Shown: positions 1-5,414 of the stretch, piece after piece
Layout: each line of letters starts with the position of its first letter
How positions within the stretch are numbered: position 1 is the first letter of the stretch
Assembly: GCA_016709005.1 (NCBI GenBank)
Contig: JADJEU010000022.1
Location: 1-14,575, forward strand
DNA from: Crocinitomicaceae bacterium
Lineage (GTDB): Bacteria > Bacteroidota > Bacteroidia > Flavobacteriales_D > Crocinitomicaceae
Direction: 5' to 3'
Length of the DNA: 14,575 nt
The notes under the pieces: generated by a model
Seen by the model: only the letters and a program-made list of their open reading frames with translations
Database searches by the model: none
Told to the model about the DNA's origin: nothing
Made by a program: the position numbers and the translations under genes

Positions 1-203
1 GATCACTCCAAATGAAGAATCATGAGTTGACACCAAGATATTTCAACACCATTTTTTATACATCCTCGTTCTGATATGGATTTAACTTGTTTAGAAAGTT
101 GCATTTCACCAGAGCATCCAAAATCATATGCGATATGACTGCTGGTGAATTTTTAACAGGACGTTTGAAAATTGGGCTTGAAGAAGAAGTAGATTTTGCT
201 TAG
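1..203 (+). pseudogene. C-terminal end of an isopenicillin-N-synthase-like 2OG-Fe(II) oxygenase (copy 1, partial, frameshifted)
   Basis: Read across three small indels, this stretch gives the C-terminal part of a non-haem iron, 2-oxoglutarate-dependent oxygenase. It reads ITPNEESW, LTPRYSTPFFIHPRSDMDL, then TCLESC and DMTAGEFL, ending at the TAG at 201-203. The RYS triplet matches the RxS motif that binds 2-oxoglutarate in this family. The HxD and distal His lie upstream, outside the window. Breaks lie near 24-26 (extra A), near 41-43 (extra T) and near 131 (one G missing before ATATGAC). The segment is closely similar to a second copy at 3885-4077, so the two are paralogs. The product would be cytosolic with unknown substrate. 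Whether the complete gene is functional cannot be judged from this fragment. Confidence 0.7.
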
Positions 204-332
204 TTTAAATTTCCTTGTCATCGAACTGGCTGAAAATCACCAACTTTATTTATTCTGATTTCCTTTTAACAATGTTTTTAGTTATAATAAGGAAATGTTA
301 CTCGCAAATGATTCAACCATTTACTGCGATAA
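204..332. other. Intergenic spacer between oxygenase copy 1 and the insertion sequence
   Basis: This AT-rich stretch shows no open frame with family resemblance, no clear terminator hairpin and no strong promoter. It contains the IS target site: joining 332 directly to 1594 restores what was probably a continuous intergenic region upstream of the glycoside hydrolase gene. Confidence 0.5.
329..332. repeat. Target site duplication ATAA, left copy (partner at 1590-1593)
   Basis: ATAA directly abuts the left inverted repeat, and the identical ATAA at 1590-1593 directly abuts the right one. Four bases is within the IS3-family range. Such a short match can occur by chance, but its exact position at both ends supports it. 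Confidence 0.6.
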
Positions 333-364
333 TGAACTTGCAACAAAACCGGACAAAAGTTAAG
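333..364 (+). repeat. IS3-element terminal inverted repeat (orfB side)
   Basis: Reads TGAACTTGCAACA, then CCGGACA, then AGTTAAG, running inward from the orfB end. It matches the reverse complement of 1555-1589 apart from a 2-3 base gap and a few substitutions. The orfB stop codon (360-362) lies inside it. Confidence 0.75.
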
Positions 365-1268
365 CGACATTTTTAAGTTGGTTCAATTTTTCAAATTCGT
401 TTATTGTTAGGTTCCCCAATGCAGAGTGTCTTCTATTTCGGTTGTACCAAGTTTCAATCCATTCAAAAACTGATAGCGAGGCTTCTTGACTATTCAAGTA
501 TTTATGTCTGTAGACGTGCTCGACTTAAGTGTTTAAAAAAACTTTCAGCAACAGCGTTGTCCCAACAATTTCCTTTTCTGCTCATGCTTCGTTCAACATT
601 TTTATAGCTTGCTACCAAATCAGCAAAATCTTTACACGCATATTGAATACCTCTGTCTGAATGAAAAACGAGAGATTCTGTTGCTGGTCGGTTTTTAATT
701 GCCATGCGCCAAGCAGCAATAGTTGTGCTTTCTGCGCTCATATCTGTGCTGAGCGCCCAGCCAATTACTTTGCGATCATAAAGATCCAGGATAATGGTTA
801 AATAAAGCCACCCTTTCATGGTTCGTATATAAGTTATATCTGACACCCAAACTTGGGCGCTCTTTTGCGCTGAAAATTTCTGTCCAATTTGTTTTCTACC
901 ACTGGATATTTATGTTTAGAGTCTGTTGTCACAACAAACTTTTTGCATGAACTGCACGTATTCCATTTTTCTTCATCAATCTTGCTACCCGAGGTTTGGA
1001 TGCTTTAAATCCTCGTGATTTAAGTTCATCTGTAATACGTGGACTTCCATAACTGGCTTTGCTTGCTCATGTATTCGTCTGATTTCAAAAAGTAACGCTC
1101 TATTCTCATTATCATGGTTTGATGGAATATAATTTCGCCATTCATAAAATCTGCTTCTGCTTACTTTAAAAACTTTACACATCCTCCCAACTGGAAACTC
1201 CCTTTGATGATCTTTTATGAATTGGAAGATTTCCGGTCGCTCACGGAGAAGATGCTCACGGCCTTTTT
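360..1268 (-). CDS. IS3-family transposase OrfB, DDE integrase (frameshifted in several places)
   Basis: OrfB is the catalytic half of the transposase, expressed from orfA by -1 frameshifting. Joined across breaks it shows an HTH-like start (CKVFKVSRSRFYEWR), the stretch SYGSPRITDELKSRGF, and an rve integrase core. The three acidic catalytic positions are visible as VSDITYI, FHSDRGIQYA and NAVAESFFK, followed by WYNRNRRHSALG near the C terminus. The frame is interrupted near 1055, 940-944, 873-876, 532-534 and 524-526. Restoring one base in a homopolymer at each place gives a continuous protein of about 300 residues, the normal OrfB length. A separately started version could begin at the ATG at 1180-1182. 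As written, the sequence cannot make an active transposase. Either the copy is dead or the sequence contains errors. Confidence 0.85.
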
Positions 1269-1526
1269 TAAAATATCCCTTTCCATCTCCATATCTGCCA
1301 GCTTCCTTTTTAATCTGGCGATTTCCTTTTGCTCTTCAGTCAACTGTTTTTTGCCATTGCCCGCAAAAGCAATACTTGGATTTAGTCCCAGTTCTTTGCG
1401 CCAACGATAAATAAGCTCTGGTTTAACATCAAGTTCACGTGCAATCTCCTGAATATTGCCGCGCACATTGCTCAATTCAACAGCTTTTATCTTGAACTCT
1501 TTGCTGTATAATTTTCTTTCTCTCAT
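1215..1526 (-). CDS. IS3-family transposase OrfA, helix-turn-helix protein
   Basis: This 103-residue protein is the DNA-binding OrfA of an IS3 element and recognises the element ends. Residues 5-50 contain the transposase_8 type helix-turn-helix (YSKEFKIKAVELSN, then IAREL and IYRWRKELG). Residues 62-90 form a heptad-rich helix (EEQKEIARLKRKLADMEMER), the usual leucine-zipper-like region for OrfA-OrfB multimerisation. It starts at the ATG at 1524-1526, just inside the right inverted repeat. It is intact. The DILKK segment near its C terminus covers the slippery heptamer at which ribosomes shift into orfB. Confidence 0.9.
   Translation of the reverse strand: MRERKLYSKEFKIKAVELSNVRGNIQEIARELDVKPELIYRWRKELGLNPSIAFAGNGKKQLTEEQKEIARLKRKLADMEMERDILKKAVSIFSVSDRKSSNS
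1263..1269 (-). promoter_or_regulatory. Programmed -1 ribosomal frameshift site A_AAA_AAG
   Basis: In the orfA reading frame the codons are TTA AAA AAG GCC, so the heptamer is A AAA AAG in the correct phase for simultaneous slippage. The -1 frame continues as GREHLLRERPEIFQF and leads without a stop into orfB. This is the classical arrangement for making the OrfAB fusion in IS3 elements. I did not establish a downstream stimulatory stem-loop. Confidence 0.75.
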
Positions 1527-1554
1527 AGTGTTAAGGTATTTATTTTTAATTTAC

Positions 1555-1589
1555 CTTAACTTAGTGTCCGGACAAATGTAGCAGGTTCA
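1555..1589 (-). repeat. IS3-element terminal inverted repeat (orfA side)
   Basis: Read on the minus strand it begins TGAACCTGCTACA, followed by CCGGACA and AAGTTAAG. It pairs with the repeat at 333-364 and lies about 28 bases upstream of the orfA start. Confidence 0.75.
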
Positions 1590-1593
1590 ATAA

Positions 1594-1943
1594 TGCAATT
1601 TAAACATGTCTGTTAAGCAATAATAAGCAGTCGAACATACTTGTATCTTTACATCCCGTCAACTAAAATTGGCGGGAATTAACCCTCGTTATTGTGCAAA
1701 ATAATTCCAGGTTTCATTCAATCGAAAAAATTGTGATTTATTAAGTGTAGTGGTAGAAAACTACTAATCAATCAAAAAATAATCTAATATATAGCAAAGG
1801 ATTTTAACTAAATTTTTTTTAAAGAAATTGAAACTAACAGTGCACCTGAACTACGGTTTTATTTTATCTTTGATCGTAAATGACAAATTCTAAACATGAT
1901 GTCAGGGATGAATCAAATTAAACAACTCATTTTCTTAGAACGT
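1594..1943. other. Intergenic region upstream of the glycoside hydrolase, with one hairpin
   Basis: About 350 bases without a recognisable gene. It holds an 8-bp hairpin at 1655-1676 (CCCGTCAA, loop CTAAAA, TTGGCGGG with one G-U pair) that lacks a following T run, so it is not a standard terminator. Two TATCTTT sequences resemble Bacteroidota -7 boxes, at about 1644-1650 and at 1865-1872. The rest is AT-rich and featureless to my reading. Confidence 0.45.
1865..1872 (+). promoter_or_regulatory. Putative -7 box TATCTTTG of the glycoside hydrolase gene
   Basis: TATCTTTG fits the Bacteroidota sigma-A -7 consensus TAnnTTTG exactly and lies 24-31 bases upstream of the first possible ATG (1896). 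No convincing TTG -33 element stands at the expected distance, so this is a sequence-only suggestion. Confidence 0.4.
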
Positions 1944-3508
1944 ATGAAATTTATCAGCGCATTTTTTCTTTTGTTTCTTATTCATCATGCCTTCATTTTT
2001 TCGCAAGAAACTATAACCATTGATGCCGGAACAGATGATGGGTCATTCAAAAATTATACTGGATTTATACATGGTGAAACAAATATTGAATCTCATTCTG
2101 CCACGCTTAATATGCTTTTGTCATTAAAACCAAATTTCTGGCGCAATTCTGATTGGTTTGAAACACAAGAATTAGCAACAGATTTGTCTGTACAAACTAC
2201 CATGGTGATCAGTGATTTTTATGCCAATTTCAAAGGTGGATACAGCAACGCAAAGCCTTGGTTAAATTGGACAGAGTATGAAAGTTTTGTTGCAACATTG
2301 GTGAATAACTATGCTGCTAACGGTCAGTCACCAGACTTTTGGGATGTGTGGAATGAACCAAATGACCCTATTACTGGTCAGGTAATCTTTCTCAATTAAT
2401 TGAATGTTTTAAAAGAACAAGACAAGTTTTAGATGCAATAAATCCGGCAATTAAAATGGTAGGCCCCAGCCTAAATAGTTATGACGGGGCAGGTATTGAG
2501 TACATTCTTGATTCATTGGCAGCATCAGGCGTTACCATGGATGCCGTTTCATGGCATGAATTCGGATTACCAGATTCACTGGCTGTGCATATTAATGATT
2601 TTAATAACAGAAAATTATTGAATCCAACCTGGAATAATCCTGAAATTCACATCAACGAATATTCACCACAGCAAACAAATCAAATACCGGCTTATCGTTT
2701 AGGTTGGTTTTATCATCTTGAACAAAATGATGTTGATTGGGCAAACACCGCTTGTTGGGATAATAATGATGGCAGTACTGTGTGGTCTAATTGTTTGGTT
2801 GGTCTTAACGGCTTATTCTGGCATGATGAGCAAAGTCCGCTGCCAGTATTCTGGTTAAATCTTGCCTACGCAAAAATGTTGACAGGTAAACGCATTTTTG
2901 TACACATTCTGACGCAAAAACGTTAGCGCTTTCGAGTAAAACTGATTCACTGAGTGAATTGAAAATTTTAGTTGGCAGGTTTTATTCTATTGACAATGGA
3001 TCATACCTCCCTACTGATATTGGAAAAGACAGTTCAAATGTCACCATCACCGTCAACAATTATCCTTATTTGACAAACGGTACGGTGCCTTTGATTATCC
3101 AAAAAATACCAAAAGGAGATATGAACTTTCAGAATTCACCTTTGGCCGCCCCCTTACACATTACTCAGGTAGCGTCAGTGTAACTGCCGGGGTTATTACT
3201 ATCACCATTCCGAATTTTCAGGATGGAGATGTCTACCTGATTTATTTAAACTCTACTGATATTCTTGGTCAAATGGCGACCTCCCATGAAGATAAATTAG
3301 CGGTCTTTCCTAATCCTTCGTCATCTTCAATTACCTATTAACTGAAAACAGAATTTATGAACCGGTTATTTTTATAAATGCCGTTGGAGAAACGGTCAAA
3401 GAAACCGTAATAACTTCAGATGAAATGACAATAGATTTAACAAATCTGCCTGCAGGTATTTATTACATTAAAACGAGATGGCAAATAATACAATTCGTAA
3501 AAAATTAA
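1944..3508 (+). CDS. Secreted clan-A (GH39-like) glycoside hydrolase with T9SS type A sorting domain (frameshifted)
   Basis: The joined product is about 520 residues. Residues 1-21 are a signal peptide (MKFISAFFLLFLIHHAFIFS). The catalytic barrel follows, with DFWDVWNEPN at residues 131-140; E138 would be the acid/base of clan A. IHINEYSP at about 2642-2665 has the likely nucleophile Glu at 2657-2659. The C-terminal region (VFPNP, then LTNLPAGIYYIKT and FVKN) is a T9SS type A sorting domain, so the enzyme should be surface-bound or secreted and act on a polysaccharide or oligosaccharide. Frames break near 2381, 2895-2899, 3149-3153 and 3329. One added base in each homopolymer restores the protein. 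I chose ATG 1944 because the signal peptide starts there; ATG 1896 would add 16 residues in front of it. The resemblance to GH39 xylosidases is from motif memory, and the substrate is unknown. Confidence 0.72.
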
Positions 3509-3640
3509 CTTGGGTTTTTATTGATTTGAATTTTAGGCAAAAATAAATTTTTTTGTTCCATTTAGTCCATATTAGCTGACGATTTACAGATTTAGTAATT
3601 GTAATTCAAAAATGTATTGTTGAATTACAGGCTTAAATAG

Positions 3641-4077
3641 ATGGACTGGAAGAACGTTTTGAACAGAAGAATATTCGGGCAAAAAAAGACAATTCGTGCT
3701 GCAGCGCATGGTGACATTAACTTGATCACTTTATTAATGGGTGGTAGTGCCGAAGGTTTGCAGGCACAATCATTGGACGGTCAATGGTTAAATGTAAGTC
3801 CGAAAGAAGATGAAATTGTAGTGAACATTGGCGACATGCTAGCGCGATTAACAAATGATAAATTACGCTCGACCCAACATCAGGTAATTTGCCCAAGAGA
3901 AGAATCCTGGTTAACACCGCGTTTCTCCACACCATTCTTTATGCACCCACGTTCAGACATGGACTTAACTTGTCTAGAAAGTTGTATTTCTGCTGAGCGA
4001 CCTAAAGCTTATGCTGATATGACTGCCGGTGAATTTTTACGGAGCGATTGGAAGAGTTGGGGTTGAAGAAGAAATAG
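3641..4077 (+). pseudogene. 2OG-Fe(II) oxygenase, isopenicillin-N-synthase-like, copy 2, N-terminally truncated
   Basis: This 141-residue frame is the C-terminal half of a non-haem iron oxygenase. The iron facial triad is visible as H23 and D25 (AAHGDINLITLL) and H80 (STQHQV). R94 and S96 in LTPRFSTPFF form the RxS that binds 2-oxoglutarate. Full-length relatives have about 310-320 residues, and the missing N-terminal half cannot fit between the upstream stop (3508) and this start. The gene is therefore truncated or rearranged at about 3680. Near 4038-4041 one base is missing: reading on in the shifted frame gives ERLEELGLKKK and the stop at 4075-4077. It resembles copy 1 (1-203) closely. It is probably non-functional, because the N-terminal half of the jelly roll is absent. 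Confidence 0.75.
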
Positions 4078-4097
4078 AATATTATTACTAAATTTGC

Positions 4098-4133
4098 AAT
4101 CCCGAATCAAATCCAGGTTCGGGATTTTTTTTT
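4098..4133 (+). terminator. Rho-independent terminator after oxygenase copy 2
   Basis: AATCCCGAA (4098-4106) pairs with TTCGGGATT (4118-4126) around an 11-base loop, and a run of nine T follows (4125-4133). It lies 21 bases after the restored stop codon and in front of the tRNA region. Confidence 0.85.
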
Positions 4134-4139
4134 CACTAA

Positions 4140-4169
4140 GGAGAGATGGTCCCGTCGGGAAACGCGCAC
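4140..4169 (+). repeat. Partial, diverged copy of the 5' part of the tRNA-Ser gene
   Basis: The first ten bases (GGAGAGATGG) are identical to the start of the tRNA-Ser at 4197. After a ten-base diverged middle (TCCCGTCGGG instead of CAGAGTGGCT), AAACGCGCAC matches GAACGCGCAC of the tRNA at the same spacing. No anticodon arm or T arm follows, so it cannot be a functional tRNA. It may be a duplication remnant or an old recombination scar. Confidence 0.5.
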
Positions 4170-4196
4170 TCTCAATAAAACGCGCAAAATATATTC

Positions 4197-4281
4197 GGAG
4201 AGATGGCAGAGTGGCTGAACGCGCACGCTTGGAAAGCGTGTTTACAGAAATGTAACGGGGGTTCGAATCCCCCTCTCTCCG
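4197..4281 (+). tRNA. tRNA-Ser (anticodon GGA)
   Basis: The acceptor stem GGAGAGA (4197-4203) pairs with TCTCTCC (4274-4280) and G4281 is the discriminator base. The anticodon arm ACGCTTGGAAAGCGT carries anticodon GGA, which reads UCC and UCU serine codons. The T arm GGGGGTTCGAATCCCCC is perfect. The extra arm between anticodon and T arms is long, as expected of a class II serine tRNA. CCA is not encoded, which is common in Bacteroidota. Confidence 0.96.
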
Positions 4282-4314
4282 CAAATTCATTAAGCACGCA
4301 CTGAACGTAACGAA

Positions 4315-4346
4315 AAAGAAAATCAAGTTCTACTTGAATTTTCTTT
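4315..4346. terminator. Long hairpin downstream of tRNA-Ser, possible terminator
   Basis: AAAGAAAATCAAGT pairs with ACTTGAATTTTCTTT around a three-base TCT loop, giving a 14-bp stem with one bulged T. It starts 34 bases after the tRNA and its 3' arm is T-rich, so it may end the tRNA transcript. There is no clean T run after the stem, and it could equally be a structured intergenic element. Confidence 0.45.
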
Positions 4347-4488
4347 GAAGTGAAGTGAAGCGAGATGCGCAGCAGATCGGTGATGAATTAATTTGGTCAA
4401 GGATCCTCGTCTGAGGGATCATGCAATAATCCCTTTCAATTTTATCTGTAATTGCCAGCGCGGTTACTTTCTAAACTCAAATACATGT
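4347..4488. other. Intergenic region between tRNA-Ser and the first small secreted protein
   Basis: Contains a short tandem GAAGT run (GAAGTGAAGTGAAGC at about 4347-4361) and a small imperfect hairpin near 4401-4420 (GGATCCTC, GAGGGATC). I see no coding frame with family resemblance. Confidence 0.35.
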
Positions 4489-4500
4489 ATCTTTAATAAA
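4489..4500 (+). promoter_or_regulatory. Shared upstream motif ATCTTTAATAAA, first copy (possible -7 box)
   Basis: The 12-base motif ends exactly eight bases before the ATG at 4509. An identical 12-mer ends exactly eight bases before the ATG of the paralog at 4982. With the preceding T it contains TATCTTTA, one base from the Bacteroidota TAnnTTTG -7 box. No clear -33 element is visible. Confidence 0.4.
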
Positions 4501-4508
4501 ACAAGTTT

Positions 4509-4922
4509 ATGAAACCTGCGACACACAAGTTAATACTATCTGTGCTAGTTGTTTTTGCAAACATCTGGTCAATTCGTGCACAAAGTTTTCCAGACGGCAA
4601 CCATTACGCGGTTACTTTAATTCCTGAGACTCCTGACATCATTAGTTCATCATGGACGAAAGATACTTTCATTTTTGAATCAGGCAAAATGCATTGTACA
4701 ATCATGAAAAGGAGAGAAGGCTTTAAAGCTGCTTCGTACAATCCAACAAGCAACAATGCAGATGAAACCCAAGGAACAAAATTCATTTACGAAAGCGCTA
4801 ACAGGTATGGTTCTACACTTAAAATTGAAGGAACAGCACAAAGCAATTCTGTTGAAGGAACAGCAACATGGACAGACGACAATGGTGAACACACCTACAC
4901 CTTTAGCGGAAAATTGTTATGA
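4509..4922 (+). CDS. Small secreted protein of unknown function (tandem paralog A)
   Basis: This 137-residue protein begins with a signal peptide of about 25 residues (LILSVLVVFANIWSIRAQ), so the mature part of about 112 residues should be periplasmic or secreted. The mature domain has short alternating hydrophobic strands with the landmarks DTFIFESGKM, REGFKAASY, LKIEGTAQ and a final VEGTATWTDDNGEHTYTFSGKL. This suggests a small beta-barrel or lipocalin-like fold. It is clearly homologous to the next gene, and both have the same order of landmarks. Its only cysteine in the mature part is C58, and no catalytic motif is visible. I do not recognise a named family with certainty and infer no biochemical function. 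It starts at the only ATG in front of the signal peptide. Confidence 0.78.
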   Translation: MKPATHKLILSVLVVFANIWSIRAQSFPDGNHYAVTLIPETPDIISSSWTKDTFIFESGKMHCTIMKRREGFKAASYNPTSNNADETQGTKFIYESANRYGSTLKIEGTAQSNSVEGTATWTDDNGEHTYTFSGKLL

Positions 4923-4961
4923 TCAATCTGTTTTTTAATTTCAAATAAAAGCCTACGCGTA

Positions 4962-4973
4962 ATCTTTAATAAA
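4962..4973 (+). promoter_or_regulatory. Shared upstream motif ATCTTTAATAAA, second copy
   Basis: Identical to 4489-4500 and at the same distance (eight bases) from the start codon of the second paralog. The copy may reflect a conserved promoter or simply a duplication of gene plus leader. It suggests that each paralog has its own promoter. Confidence 0.4.
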
Positions 4974-4981
4974 CTAAGCCT

Positions 4982-5407
4982 ATGATGTCAGGTGCTAATA
5001 AATTCATAATCTCTTTACTTCTTATTTGTGCTACGCCTAATTCAATTATTGCTCAAGTGTCCACTTATCTTGATGGGAAATCTTACGCGATTGTTCTGAC
5101 AATGCTAAGCGGCGGGGGCGGCAGCAGCAGCACTTGGGTTAAAGATTCTTTCATTTTTAAATCCGGCAAAATGTATTCGTCAGAAATAAAAAAAAGAGAA
5201 GGATTTAAGGCAGCTGCCTATGCTCCATCAAATAATGGTACAAATCAAAATCCAATTATAAAATTTGCATACGAGACTTTTAACAAGTATGGTTCTAATC
5301 TTAAGATTCAAGGAGTAGCACAAGGCAATTTTATTGAAGGCACAGCACAATGGACAAACAAGGCTGGAGAAAACTTATACACCTTCACAGGAACATTGAT
5401 GGAGTGA
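4982..5407 (+). CDS. Small secreted protein of unknown function (tandem paralog B)
   Basis: This 141-residue protein is the downstream sister of the gene at 4509. Residues 1-25 are a signal peptide (KFIISLLLICATPNSIIAQ). The mature part repeats the sister's landmarks: YLDGKSYAIVLT, KDSFIFKSGKMY, KREGFKAAAYAPS, KYGSNLKIQGVAQ, IEGTAQWTNKAGENLYTFTG. By eye, about half of the mature residues are identical. Unlike paralog A it has a GGGGSSS stretch (about residues 40-46) encoded by a GC-rich run at about 5110-5131, which probably forms a flexible loop. It has no cysteine after the signal peptide. The gene lies 59 bases after paralog A and converges with the peptidase gene, leaving seven bases between their stops. 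The function is unknown; binding of a small ligand or cell-envelope component is only a guess from the fold. Confidence 0.8.
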   Translation: MMSGANKFIISLLLICATPNSIIAQVSTYLDGKSYAIVLTMLSGGGGSSSTWVKDSFIFKSGKMYSSEIKKREGFKAAAYAPSNNGTNQNPIIKFAYETFNKYGSNLKIQGVAQGNFIEGTAQWTNKAGENLYTFTGTLME

Positions 5408-5414
5408 AACTTTT

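Larger units (their letters stand above)
333..1589 (-). mobile_element. IS3-family insertion sequence, complete with inverted repeats and target duplication
   Basis: The element spans 1257 bp, in the usual size range of the IS3 family, and carries overlapping orfA (1215-1526) and orfB (stop at 360-362) on the minus strand. Its ends are imperfect inverted repeats beginning TGAACYTGCWACA and sharing CCGGACA and AGTTAAG further in. They start with TG and end with CA as is normal for IS3 elements. The element is flanked by the direct repeat ATAA at 329-332 and 1590-1593, a typical 3-5 bp IS3 target duplication. Intact ends and target duplication point to a recent insertion. The one-base breaks in orfB may be sequencing errors. 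Confidence 0.88.

Noticed and set aside
1204..1414. Plus-strand frames opposite orfA of the insertion sequence
   Set aside because: They are antisense shadows of orfA, whose helix-turn-helix and zipper are clear.
1655..1676. Hairpin CCCGTCAA/TTGGCGGG as a terminator
   Set aside because: No T run follows and no gene ends just upstream, so it is recorded only as a hairpin in the intergenic description.
4009..4326. 105-codon minus-strand frame across the tRNA-Ser gene
   Set aside because: Its REGDSNPRYI-like stretch is the usual antisense translation of a tRNA-Ser, and the rest is antisense to the oxygenase. It has no independent support.
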